Source: Fasciola hepatica (lineage: Eukaryota > Platyhelminthes > Trematoda > Plagiorchiida > Fasciolidae). Taken from it: a stretch of 64,000 nucleotides of DNA. Location: the NCBI GenBank assembly GCA_948099385.1, contig CANUEZ040000193.1, forward strand, positions 1,748,501-1,812,500. The letters are read 5' to 3'. Position 1 is the stretch's first letter, and each line of letters begins with the position of its first letter. The translations under genes and the position numbers were made by a program. The notes below the pieces were generated by a model, which saw nothing but the letters and a program-made list of their open reading frames with translations, made no database searches and was not told the DNA's origin. Positions 1-13,232 of this stretch are shown here, in pieces.

Positions 1-2290
1 TCGCATTCTTTCCAGTCAGAGGTGGGGGTAGTCGAGCGAGCATAGCTGAACGGGGCTGACATGAGCCATGCCTGACCAAAAGGTCACAGGTATAGGGCTA
101 TCAAGGAGTACCTTCGGAAAGCGCGCGTTTCTATTTGTGCTTGTACGTGCTCGTGTGTGTCCTTGTTTGTGCATGGAGAAGATGATCAGATATATCAGCG
201 ACGAGTTACACAGAAAGTCGACCATAAATTAAGTGAATAGGTGTCTAGGCCAAGACCATCAAAGGAGTTCATCAAATAGTCATGGCAGATGCAACAGTCA
301 TTTCCGTTATTAGGATCAGCAGTCATATCGAGTTGTCAAAAACATTGCACGCTAAATGCGCTTTAGATCAACACGGTGTAAATGCACTCTCCAGGTTTTG
401 CCTCCACACTCAACTACACATTCGCAAACCCGAACATACCAGTGAGTGACCACATTTACTTAGCTCGGCTGCTACCCTGCCAGATCAATGATGCATTCAA
501 ACCTAAGTAGTACAATTATTTCTTGCAACCACTGCTAATTTAGAGATAGGTTGAAATCACCCACTCACAATTCGCTCACCAGTAGACTCTTTACATATGC
601 CTACTTGGATGAGCTGACCCATCGTGCAAATGGGCACCAGCTCCTGAATTTATGACCTGGGGTCCCACACAGCTCAACGATGTCTAGAGGCCTGTGTAAT
701 TGCAAAGGCGAGCAGCAACCATCGTCAAATCATCAACTCAAACACTGTTTACCTTCGATGATGGTTTCTGCACATTCGGACAGCTATGGTATGCTCTTTG
801 GTCTTTCTGACCTAACATCACGGCATCGCCACTAGGATCATCAAACCCTAAGGCAAAACTTATAGAACCTTCATTCCCTCAGTGCTCCTATTGTGATTTA
901 TTTGTTGTACTGGTCACTGTCATGTATCATACGAAAATGCTGGAGAATGCCGTACTTCTTTCTAAGCATTTTGTTCACGGTCATCTCCATGTCGTTGTGT
1001 AAATTACAAGGTTCTTTAAGCTGAGGAGTTTCTTGACTGCACAATTTTGCCCTTTTCCCGGTTTGCTTATCCGATATCATTCCAGACTTCATCATCTTGT
1101 GATACTTGAGTAATCTGACTTGCCCAATCACCGGTACTTCCCGAATGTATATCATCAAGACATTCTCCTCGACTCTCCATCGAATGAACACTGACTAAAA
1201 ATTACTTGGCAAATGATCGACTGCTATAGAAGACGTTGTCGAGTTTGACGCTGGCTGCTTCCTAACCCTCAATTCAACAAAGACTGTTTCGATGGTCAAC
1301 CCGTTTGAGATTTGTGAGATACCATCGTCTTCTGCTTGACCAGTTTCGGGTAAAATAAAGCCTGAACACGCATCTGTGATTGTCGAAGTCAGTGGAGTTA
1401 CTCAAGACCCTGACACTCAGGGAGAAAGCTAAGAGTCCAATCACAATGGGTCGTGTGCATAGTAGGGTGCTGATACTATCTGGCATAGACAGTGATCTTG
1501 CCCTGTTATACGAATATGCATGATGTTTTCTATCGCTCTCATAGGTGACACATTTCTAATTGCTAGTGCAATCTGTAGCGTGATGTCGTAACTTATGGTA
1601 AACACAAAATAGGCATTGTTATTGCACATTGAAGTCAGCTTATTTGAATGGTGTGTGGGCAAGTATTATGACAGCACGTTTATGGAGACAGAAAAACGCG
1701 AAATGAAATCAGAAGACACACAAACTAGCACCGAAATGTACTCGTTCTTTGATAAATAATATAGGGCAGTTTGATAAGCATGAAATATGTAGGAGAAAAA
1801 CCTGAGCACAATTACTGATCCATAAATGATGATTGGTGGGCACTACCTTGTCAATTACTGTCACGTGATGAAGAAGCCCACTGTTATAATCAATATCCCA
1901 AGTTGCATTGGGATGAGATATACGTGACGAATAATTTGGTCTTTGGGAAAGGTGCCTGAGTGATGATAAGAGTAAAAACTGGGCAAACGAACAGTGATTG
2001 ATCAAAATGTGATTTCTTGTAAAATATGCGAGTTAGACTCAAAATCACACAGTTCTGAGTATACCAAGACGACAGTATCATATGTTCACACTGAGTGAGA
2101 ATTTGTTTTGGCTTTCTTAGCCAGAATTCATAATAATACTAGCAATCAGGGTCTATCTAGCTTGATGGAACTTCACCGACAGGACGAAAACATCAATTAG
2201 GTGGAGAAAGAAGTGGCTTATAGAAATCGCTTTTCGGGCTGGTAACCTAATTGAGATTTGCTTTCAATTTCGTTTGTTGGGTAGTAACTT
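1..2290. other. Outer left flank, no recognised feature
   Basis: No domain, RNA or repeat is recognised here. The longest open frames are below 100 codons and look like chance frames. If the inverted duplication continues outward, the partner of this stretch lies beyond the right edge of the window, so it cannot be tested here. Confidence 0.5.
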
Positions 2291-5200
2291 TATATATCTT
2301 CATTCGGCTGGTCAGTTCTTCCAATAAATCAGCACTCTTCGTGTTAGGCTCGGATGGGATTTTGAATCATTTAGAAGATAATGCAGTAGTGAGTGCTTCT
2401 GGTCGAACAAATACCCGAGCATCTCTCGGGATTGGTGTAGGAGGTGATTTATTTGAGCTCCTGTTGTATCAAAACCCTTACCCGTATAGTAACTCACAGA
2501 GCCAACCTTCAATATGGATTATAACACTGACACAATATTATAACTTGATATTATATTTTCAAGAACATCTGTGTCGTCCTCGAGGAACAAAAGTGCTCAT
2601 TTTTCGCCTCCATTATCAAAACTGAAAATAGTTCTGTGTTGTGGGTCTATAAAGCACGTATCGTAATAATTAATAGGATTTTCCTCGGAGTCAGCAACCC
2701 GTGAAGTGGAAACCTAACCTAAATTAGTATGAATCATGCACTTGAACAGTAATCACTCACCTTAGTAATCCCTCTGGTTTACTTTCAACCAATTCAAACT
2801 CTTTATCTCTCTCTATTCTTCTTAGTACCCATTGCACATTTTGGTTGGTTTGCGGGCTGACGACCCCTTTCCAAGTTTGGTTTGTATGTTTTTCTGTGTT
2901 GTGTCTCTATGTGGATACGTTGTGCATTGGTCTTCTCATTGTCGGTCTAGAATCACTGATTTGACCAAGCTGTGATCAATCAGATAAAGACGCTTGAAAT
3001 AATTTGCTTTATTTTCACGAATCATTAGACCAGTTTGACTGGGTTTAAACAGAAGTTTCGCCACAGAAGTCCTGCCACTTCGTATGAAGCAAATAATTTC
3101 CTATTCCGCTTTCTGGTTCTCCATATGTTTTACTTTGATCAACGGTAATGGTGACAATTGTGAGCGTTTCTCATTTATCTTCTCAGCGGAATTTTAATTG
3201 AGTCTAAGCTTGATTGGAATCACCGGGTCACATGCCTTTACGTGGTTAAATGGAGCATTATGAATAATTCATTTTTCAGCATTTACTAGTACTATTTTAG
3301 TAAAACTCTATTCGTTGTGAATAACTTTCACTGTGTCGTTTCATTGCTTGAAGTAGTTCACATTTCAGCTATATCGCTTTTTAAGTGCGTTAGATTTTTG
3401 ACTGAGCACGGTTGAAAATAATTGTGAGCTACAAATGCAGGTTTTGATCTGGCCAGACATCGAATCGAACTATGGATGTTTCGATCCTCGACTAGCGTCA
3501 CACGAGAGTCTGGTTGCTCGTATGTGACCATGCGGTAATTGCCATGTATGTGTGGTGTGTGATCGAATACTGCATAGCTGACAACAGTTTTACTACAAAT
3601 ATTTTATTACTAATGATACCATCTTACCCCTGTGTTCCGTGGCAGATCACGGAGGCTGTAGTACTAACAGGATATGGATTGATTCCGTCATATTGTGCAA
3701 AAACATCTTACAAACAAAAAAAAACGAAAAATCTTGTCATTGGATGAGGACGAACATTTTAATTTTGTTTGATATAACGATTTGTATCGGTTTACTTTGG
3801 ATTTTCCTCTGTTTTTAGTGTTTTGATACACTACCATTATTTGCATTCATTTTGGGCAGTTTATATTTTTACATATTTATATATATATCGAAGTATTTAT
3901 TTATGACTTCTGTCTGTATGTGATTTTCGCAAATTATATTGCTCAAGTCCAATGCAAAAGCACAATCAGATTTCGGAAGGCCATAATTTGCGTTACGTGT
4001 ACTTCAACAGACTGTTTGGCTACAGTTATGAGGGGTTTGTCAGAATAGATGACTGCCAACGTGTACCATAACGTTGAGTGGATCAGGGGGAACCCGCGTT
4101 TCCGTAATACGACAACAATAATGTTCATTTGGTTTTGAAATGAACGATATCCGTCATACATCGATACCAATGCAACTTTGGATTCAAAACATGACAGAAG
4201 GGAGGCCAAACATATTTGGAATGTATTTTGCGTGTGTGATGTCATAAAATCCAATACATCGGTGATACAGATTTTGTTTATATTGTTTTTCGAGTTTTTC
4301 CAACTGAAGCTTTTATTGGAGTGTCGTTATTACTGGATCACTTATTCTATTACATTGAAAAAGCAAGTTCTGATTTTTGAATACGGATTTATTTAACGCA
4401 TATCCAGTGCTTTGGAAGAATAACGAATCAAGGCACAATGGATCAGGCGAGTGAGGCAACCTACTTAAGAAAACAGTAAAGTTCACGAGAATGAATGGCT
4501 GTAACAATTGTTTTACGGGCTTTTCGGTTGAAACTTTGAGCCGCAAAATTTGTTTCCTCACCAGTTAGTTCTCGAATTTGAGAGGATTACCAACTTCAAC
4601 TTGAATGATCTGCATGAGGACACTGAGAAATAGACTCAACCTTCCGTTATATCGTAGACTTTCGAAATGCCACGCAGCTTGGTGGTTAAATTCGTTCTAA
4701 CATACATTTGTATGGCGTGCCGAAAACAATTTTGGATTTGCATTTTTTCCGATGCGTTTATTTGAGGCGTTAGCACATTTTTTTATTGTTATCGGTTTCA
4801 AAATCATCTTCATTTTGGCTTAGGTTACTGATGAGGTGGATTATAATGAATCAAAGGAATTGATGTCAGTTCATTGCCCTTACTTGAAACCAGTAGTTGA
4901 ATTTCACGGGGGTTTCCCTTTTCTCCTGAGGAAAACAACAACATTATATTGTTCACCTAAAATGTTTCGGCTGTTCCTCATCACGAACATTCTTAAATGA
5001 AATGCAAAGAAAATTGAGTAGGGCTCTCACACAACGGTTCGTAATTGTTCCTATGTTTATTAAAATCCAGCAGGATACTTTCGAATAATAGCAGCATATG
5101 CCTAATGAGGTGCATCAAATGTTTGTCCGGCTACCTCTCCTATTCTTCACTTTCATATTGGGGTGATCCATATTGTTATTCTTTCCTCAATAATCCCGTG

Positions 5201-6129
5201 CTTTCACTCGTCGAGAGCTGATGAATTTTGCTGTGAAATTATTTTCTTTCAAATACATCTGGGAATTCTCCACGAAAAACAATGAAAGTCAGTATAATGA
5301 GTACCCTGTTCAACTAACAGTTTGCATGTTTTTCTAAGAAAAAGTCAATCATTTTTGGAGAGGCAGATACAACTGTGGTTCCCCTGCACTTCGCTTAAGT
5401 TGTCATTCTATGCTACATTATCCTGGATTTTCAGGATAAGGTCACGAACTGTCGAGCATGCCGAAATATCCGTCTGTTCACTCAGTGAATTTTGCCCAAG
5501 TTGTACAACGACGATTTCCCGATTTTCTTTCGTGTTCTAGCTCTGACACAACGCATCAATGAATTGAAGTTGAACTATGCATTACTAACACAAAAGTGGA
5601 ATGAATTTATCTATCATGCCAACATAAATGGCCTACGTAAGTGTGCAATATACAGTATTTGAAAGCAAACATAACGATACATCTGATTCATCCCAAACTG
5701 ATTCACATCATCCATACTACATGTACTTTTGGAAGAATAAAAATGGTTCCCCATTGGCTGATTTGTTGCAGTTGATTCTTTAAATTGGGCCGCATGCGGA
5801 TGTTGCATGTGATAAGTTCTGAGGATTTTAACGGCCGATCCACCAACAAACTACCTTTGCCCCTATCATAAACTCTGGTACATTCCTATTACCAACATCG
5901 AAAGTCGTTAGAATATGATTTTTCAAGTTTTCATTCTTTAAGGAAGACTGTGCTCAACTACGGGATTTCATAAGGCAAAAAGCAACGATTAAAAGTTGAG
6001 CGTGAATTAGTTTCTACTATTTCTATGCGGTACGAAATGACGGGCAAGATCTTATGAGAATGTTCTTAATTAGCAGATGATCAGAGGGATGAACTGCACT
6101 TGATAACGTACAATAGTTCACTTGACTGG

Positions 6130-6762
6130 CCATAGTTGGTACTCCTGTTTCCAGGCTCACAACTCAGGTTAGCCGATAAACGTTGCACTCGCAAGCATCA
6201 GAACAACGTTCTTCTCTTGTTAGAGCCCATCAGCGGTACACATCCATTATCACCTCCAGGGTTTGAACCCGAGGGATTTTCTACTGAAGGGCGTGTTCAT
6301 TATCATTGCAACACCTGGCATGCCACCGGGCTTAATCATATGTCTTCCTCTACTGCATCCAGCAATGCCCGAGAGCTTCGAATGTAGACCAGGCATCAAA
6401 CCTTGGCAGGATTGAGACACTTTACCCATCTGCCCGCTTTGCATTTTCGATATTCGTGAACACTTCACAACTGCTTGGCAGCAGTTGTCGAGCACTGTCG
6501 GCTGTCATGGTGGACAACTTCTGGACAAACTTAACTCGGTAATTCGGATCGGCCCGGTTGGGTACGAGGTGATACAGTGGTAAGAAATACGCATTTCAGG
6601 TGAAACTTCCCGCGTCGAAACCTTGAACTTAGCAATAGATATGTACCATTGATAAGGTCTAACGAGAGAGGAACTCGAGTCTGGCGCTTCCGAGGGCAAG
6701 GTCGATCGGATGACCTGAGGTGTGTGAAACAAGTTCAAGCAGATTGTATTCAAAGTCACATA
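6130..6762. mobile_element. Inverted pair of tRNA-like SINE units, copy 1
   Basis: Two related units lie head to head. The minus-strand unit runs from a head near 6323-6334 down to about 6130, and the plus-strand unit runs from a head at 6551 up to about 6760. Each begins with a GGCCCGGT-like motif followed by a tRNA-like pol III promoter. On the minus strand, GGGTTCAAACCC near 6258-6270 fits the B-box consensus. On the plus strand, TGATACAGTGG (6570-6580) resembles an A box and GCGTCGAAACC follows. The spacer also matches the other copies. The matching right-arm copy is at 60100-60800. The element has no protein-coding capacity, as expected for a SINE that depends on enzymes from other elements. 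Confidence 0.7.
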
Positions 6763-6776
6763 CTACTCGCAGTGTA

Positions 6777-7000
6777 AAGTCTGTCCGAAAAAAATCGCGA
6801 TCACCTGGATTCGAATAAAACCTGACATACAGTCAATTTCCACTTTACAGAAATGATACTACTCTCGGTTGCTTAATTTAAACGATAAGCCCTATTCTCT
6901 AGCAAGGAGGATTAGTATCAGCGGGTAAACTTGGAATTCCACTGTATATCAGAATGTCGACCGAATTGAAGCGGTGCCGAAAATTTTTGGAATGAATGTG
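6777..7000. mobile_element. TA-flanked MITE, left-arm copy
   Basis: This is a short non-coding element with terminal inverted repeats. It starts AAGTCTGTCCGAAAAAAAT just after a TA and ends with a degraded inverse of that sequence near 7000. The same family is better preserved at 59301-59490. TA target duplication with simple inverted termini is typical of Tc1/mariner-driven MITEs, but no transposase is present, so the superfamily is inferred. It begins 15 bp after the inverted SINE pair and lies at the matching position in both arms, so it predates the duplication. The 3' boundary is approximate. Confidence 0.65.
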
Positions 7001-10000
7001 CATTTATTTCACTTTATATATTTAAACTTCGACTGCATGGGTGCTCACGTAATTGCTCATGATCGGAAGCTGAACGTATATAGAAGTCTTGTATCTTCTG
7101 AAGGGCGTGGACAAGCAGACCCACTCACGTAAAGGCGGATGAATGTTCCAGTTAGATGAAGTGTTTCATTCAGTGAGCATAGAGAGGCAGACAAAAAGGA
7201 TAGGGTTATTTTCGAAATTCATGCAAGTAAGACTGGTTTATAAAAGAGCGTCTGCTTTACATTGCATGTATTTGTCATATCGGATGTCGAGCTGTTTATA
7301 GGATGGTAAATTATGAGCAATTTTTGATAACTGATAGTCGATAAATAACTGAAGGAATAAATCAGTCATATTTCAAGTCACATCATCATGGAGTTCGTAG
7401 GAGACTGAGGTGTGCAGATCAATCACCGAAAATAACTAGTGAAATAATTTGATTTAGATCACAGAGATGAGTGGCAGGTTGAGAGCCCAATGCCGTGCAA
7501 TACTGTTACCTCTGAATCACTTTACTTTCAGTCGACCTTTGTGTGGAGACGTTCCCCGTCATTCTGTTCTGATGATGTCATCACCTCCGGTTCCCACAAG
7601 AAATGCAATATGTCATGTAGCCATTAGTGAGTATATGTATCTGTTATTGATGCGAGTTGTTACCAATTCATTTGTCATCATGCGATCAGTATGTGCTCCA
7701 TATTTATGTGTGTCAGCGCCTCAAAGTAAGTAATCGCTTTACAAACCAGCTTCTGCACTTGTGCACCGTGTATTGATGATAGACAATAATAATAGGAGGA
7801 ATGTTCCGTAATGTGTATTTGTGTGCATTTGTATGTATTTGTATCCGTTATGAGGCACTACCATTGTTCGAACCTTTGAATGCGTTCGGACCGAGCTTAT
7901 CTGATCTTTCGGTCGATTTTGGCTAGTGCAAAACGCACGCAAGCACACCATCATCGGCCTCTGGAAGTCTGGGCCTTGCACACAAATAAAACCAGCACAA
8001 ACACCAACTCCCATAGCTCACACTCCGCTGTCGCGTGAGCTAATTATCACCCGATGCATAATTCGGCCATCGGCACATGTTTCTTGGTTGAAGTTGACTC
8101 CTTCATTCTCCCCTGGTACATCTCTCCATCACTTATTAGCGAGACTTGTTTCCCACTTTTATCAATAATTCGTTCTCACATAAATATGATCTTACTTGCT
8201 TGGGAGTGAAATCATGGAAGCACATTTATATATACAGAACATAAAGGATCTTCGCTCATGTATTAACTGAAAAAACTATCTGGTTGCCAAAATTATCCGG
8301 ATGAGTTGCCCATTTGGTTTATAGTAATTGCCGTGGTACACTTATCCGTTCGCTGTTCATCGCAGGAGGAATTGGAGTATACCATCCCGGTTCCTTTTCC
8401 AGAGCCAGTATCCAGACAGAAGCTGTCGTCTACATGCTTTTTAATAACACATAAACCGGTGATAAGGAATTAATGTGTAATTTTCCATCTTTGAGATGAA
8501 TATATTCACAGGCAGAGGAAAAAGTGGGGATCGCACTGCTATGCCATCCATTTGTCTCAGGATGTTTCTTCGTACAAAAACTAGAAGAGTTTGTTCAAAA
8601 TCTAGAGGAAACAAACAATAATCATTCCTTTCCATGTCACTGGTATTTATGCTAAGACAAACGGAATGCGTGTTCTCGAATTGAAATGAGCTAAGTCAGA
8701 TCAGATCATTCTTCTGTCTTATGACCAAGTTCATCTCACAGATGATAATTAGGCTATCTTTAAAGATACTTTCGAGAAGTGATCAACACAAATCTCAGAT
8801 GAAAACAGGGATTCAGGATGACTGATTCACAAGCAGATAACACTGCACAGTTTTGTCATCGTCTCAAAGGTATTCTTCTTCTCAAAAACAAATAACAGTA
8901 CTCAATAATGTGCACGTCGTCCACCTAATTCTACTCTCAGTTATCTGTACTGATCAATGACTAATAAAATGAAATCAAGCCATATTCCTATTTGGTTTTG
9001 TGGTACACTTTATCGTTGTACGTGAACGGAAAGTATAAGCGATCTTTTGTAAGTTTCACATTCAGTTATTTGTAAAGTTGGTCACAAAAAGGAAAGTCCC
9101 AGATTCGCCGAAACAAATCCGGTGGCATACGGAGCAGTCGGTCAGACTTCTACATCACTAGCCACACTGAATAATTTGAACGTCATGATTTTATTAAATT
9201 GTTGTTTCGATTAGCTGATTAAATTGTGAGATCCACAAAGACCAGTGTTTGCCAAACACTCCTCCAAAATATGGTACGCAATAAATTTCGTCCTACAAGC
9301 ACTCGTTTGCACTAACATTCTTTACTGTAAAGTAATTGAGAATCAAGAATAATGTTATTATTCGTTTACAAATCGACAGTCAGTATCAAGCATTGTCCGT
9401 GATATCATGTAATTGATTAAGTTGTAATATATGACTGTAATGTTAAAACCTCATTGAAACTTTTTACGTGCAAATCTAATTGGGAAGCCGCTGCCATCAA
9501 TTCGACTCACACTTTGAGTATGTCAAACAGAGATAACCTCGAAACCATGATCCCATAATTCCATCATCCTACTAACAGAAGGAAGCACTGGAGGATGACA
9601 TTATTTGTTTCATTTCATATAATTATCAAAACGTGAAGTGGTTGCTAAATATATTTCAAATATCTACAAGTATTATTCTGATATCTCAAATGATCATCGT
9701 TGCATCGTATAGTACATCCCATTGGTAAGTGATTAAAAGTTTTTATGATGTTTCAGAACAACCAATTTATTCGTTGGTTTTTTCGCGCGAATTCCCTCCA
9801 GATACTTGTCACCCCATCTGCAAACAACAGACTTTTGAACAATAGAACTCATTGAAACTGGGTGGTTGTTCATGTTGTGCTCTCGATAGCTTAACTAATG
9901 AATACAATGGCCTACTAGAGAAAAACGAGATCTTTGGAGTTCCGATAAGAGTGTGCATGAAAATATGTACACTCAATGTAAGATTTCATGATTACGAGAA

Positions 10001-11721
10001 AAACTTTCATCTTCTCAGTTATTGAGAAACTCCTCAAAATTCAATCAACCGTTCAAAAATATGCCGTGCGCTTTTTCACTTCAAGTTTATGCACAATCGC
10101 AAAATGTAGGCATAACGGTTTTCGTGGCCGTAAATATGTTATTTCTCTTAACAAGACTGCTTCAAAGTTCTTCCCGTTCGCAATCACAAAGAGTTTTCAC
10201 AAATTGGTGTTGCTTACTCAGTAAACAAGACATACTTGTATAGATTTTTTCAAAAAATTGATGTATTTGCAATAAAATTCTTCTCTTTCACCGTCCAATT
10301 CGCTGCAGATTACGACAAACTAGGTAAGTTTAGGAAGTTCTGTTGTGCTCCATGTATTATTGTACTTGAAGTGGTCATTCGAGTTAAAATGAACTAAAAG
10401 GATATATGATTCGAATTCCTTCCACACAGTCGTTTTCTGACTTGGGATACAGTGTAAATTTTTGACCATATTTCGTTTCGTCTGTTATGGTTTGGATTGA
10501 TTTTCACGGGATGTCCAAGTGACCGTTTGGATGAACATATTTCTGGACGAGTCCCGCACGGCCAGTTAGAAATAAGGCGGCTGTTTTCTCTAACGCAATA
10601 TGTCCGTATTTTTTATATCAGAACTACGTCAGAAATGTGTGCCCATGAGAAGACTCTTGATGGAAGACATAGGCTAACCTATGAAAAGCGTACAGTTGGC
10701 TGTCAGTTAGTAGTCATAAGAGATTAACAGAATTCGTGCTGACATAGGCGAACTGATATAATTGATAATGTGACTTCCTTTTTATCTTGATTTTACCAGT
10801 ATTTTGGGCACGACATGAACAGCAATTGTCTTTCTGTTATTCTTTCCGATTGATTCAGAGGCCAGTTTGGAACGATGTAAACCAACGATAAGATCTATGT
10901 TTGTTTTCGGTCTCGGAATCCAAAGTTATATGAGACAGATAGGAAACGACCCACAAAGTGAGTACATATTCTCCGGAAAAATGAGAATATTATTTTGGGG
11001 ACGGTTAACGTATTTTTATTTGCATGGCAATATAATGTAATTACTATGCCGAGTTTTCAGATATTATGCTCAAAAATAGAAGGAATATGAAAAATAGGAA
11101 GGATATCATGAATAATAAAATATTCCGGTACATAATAAGAATCATTATAACTGGTATATTTTGGTAAGTGAAAAAGTACAGGGGAACTCAGTTAGTCATA
11201 GAGTCGTGTATGTAAATCAGTTCAATCATTTCCCGAAATAACTTGAAATGATCCAGTTTTGAATCAGATCGTGTGAGAGAATGTTCCATTGGAGACAGAT
11301 ATCTAGTAAAGATTCTGAACTTGAGGTTTTAGAAAAAACTTGACTATGAACAACATCATCAGCGTATTCAAATAAATCGGACGAAGGGAGATTCCGTTGG
11401 GTCATTGCTATATGAGTTTAGTGAGAAGGAACAAAATAAAGTCATCATGGATAACTCCAGAATTGTTGACGCAACGTTTGGAATATTTGTACCCGACTCA
11501 TTTGTCTGAATTTAAGTATGAAAATAGTCAAACAACTGAGCAAGAAGTTGTGGGGACAATCTATAATATCAAGCTGATGAAAAAGTGGAAGGAGTGCTGA
11601 ATCTGATTGAACGGGATAATATTAATATCAAAACGAAATGAACATCGGGCAGTTCCAACTGGTCCGTTTGGGGTTAGGATTCGGGGGGTGTATTCGATAG
11701 GGTTCTTAGGTGACTAAATAT

Positions 11722-11932
11722 AGCTGCAATCTCATTTGAATCGAATGGAGCGTGCATTGGCAGAGAGTCCATTTTTAGAAACATACGGTGATTCTTCCAA
11801 ATTGGATTTGACGAATAGCACGGCTCACCTTCAGAACGAGGGCGAATTAACTATAGAAGAATCACCGTGTGTTTCCGGAAATAGACTCCCCATTCATACG
11901 CACTCCATTCGATTCAAATGAGGTTGAAGCTG
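11722..11932. mobile_element. Hairpin (foldback/MITE-like) element
   Basis: A near-perfect inverted repeat has arms of about 70 bp around a loop of about 55-60 bp. The left arm starts near TAGCTGCAATCTCATTTGAA and contains ACGGTGATTCTTC at 11787-11799. The right arm contains GAAGAATCACCGT (11858-11870) and ends ATTCAAATGAGGTTGAAGCT. No clear target-site duplication was identified. It sits in a left-arm stretch (about 11.2-13.1 kb) with no right-arm match, so it is probably a late insertion. It directly adjoins a repeat that recurs at 16.0 and 48.8 kb, and may be the terminal part of that repeat. Confidence 0.65.
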
Positions 11933-12105
11933 CACACCAGCTGTGGAGTTCTCCAGTATAAGGACGACTGGGCAAAAGGGTACCGGGTTTGCATAACCGA
12001 TGAGCATCAATAATCGCGAAAGTGGTCGGGTGCTTCCGGGAAAATGTTGTCCTGTCATCCACACACAATACCATACAACTCATATCGAAAATAACTAAAT
12101 ATACC
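11905..12105 (+). repeat. Dispersed repeat R3, copy 1
   Basis: About 200 bp recurs at 15935-16175 and 48722-48955, always on the plus strand. Shared landmarks are CGAAAGTGGTCG followed by a GTGCTTCCGGG-like stretch, then CATCC and ACACAATACCATAC-type sequence, ending in ACTCATAT. No coding capacity or promoter boxes were recognised. All three copies face the same way although the arms around them are inverted, so at least some were inserted after the duplication. Confidence 0.55.
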
Positions 12106-13212
12106 CTACTGGACGGTTTTACTTTTGGTGATGAAAGAGCTTTTAAAAAACAAATTTACCCGTGTCGTTTGTGTTTTGACCCTTGAGAATCGGAACGATG
12201 GTGAATGGTCTCCAAAGACAGGGAATGATCATTTTGACAAGGATTCACTCAGAAGCGTTGTTATAGGCTCCTCAAAATGAACAATTCAAAGCCAGATGAT
12301 TACAGGGGAGAGGCAATCCGGACCTGCATTGTGGAGATCTAGACCTTAAAAGATGTTCATCTGTGCTGAATGTGGAAGGGGGTACGAAATCTGTGCTAAC
12401 ACAGAGACAATACTAAGGATATCTGTAAAGAGAAGCTGTAAAAAAGTAGTGTTGAGGTAGTCAACATCAGTTTCATCATGGCGGAATTTAGTTACATGAG
12501 CACAGATTAGTTTTATAGTGTGCCAGAGAGACTTGGGATTCTCGATCGTCAGCATATTCGGTCCTTCCATCTCCACCTTGATTAAGTGAAGGTATTATTT
12601 GATGTTGAAGCCTCTGCGAGACTTTTATGAGATTTCCATTGGCCTTTCCAGAATCTTCAGTAGGGAAAAAGCCATCATCACTAAGAATATAAGTAAATAG
12701 TTTAGCAAATCGGAAGAGGAATATCTGCGTTTTTCAGGGAGATTTTACGGTGCGAAAAGTTTCAAAGGAGAAATCTTATGTGATTTGCTTCTGCGAGAAA
12801 CCCTGTTTGTTTGTAGAACTATGGATTACGGAGGATGATTGGTGGTTACTTTGTCCAAAACAAAATTTGTTCTCATGCGGAGGTTTTGACATTTACTACC
12901 CCGAGAACAAGTAACGATTATGTACCAGTTAGATTCAAATCGCAACTAATAACGTTTAAATTGTCACCCCCAATAGTAACTACAAGTGGGATAAATGCAT
13001 TGTATGAAGAGTTGGTTTCTGACTGTGAACAAAAGAGGGCTACATACGTGTTCGTCCTTTAGGTTCTAATTTTACTTGTTGTACTTGTTTTATTTGTATC
13101 TCCTAAACGAAAAAACCTCGGTAAACCTGAAATAACCAAATAGTCAATACCTTCTGGAGAGTAATGAATATAACATTTGACTTGCCTCTAGGATAATTTG
13201 GAGTAGGTCGCT

Positions 13213-13232
13213 ACCCCCCCCCCCCTCCCCCC
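13213..13232 (+). repeat. Poly-C tract
   Basis: A cytosine run interrupted by one T follows a block (13150-13212) that matches 53208-53270 inverted. The right arm lacks the run, so it expanded in the left arm only. Confidence 0.8.
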
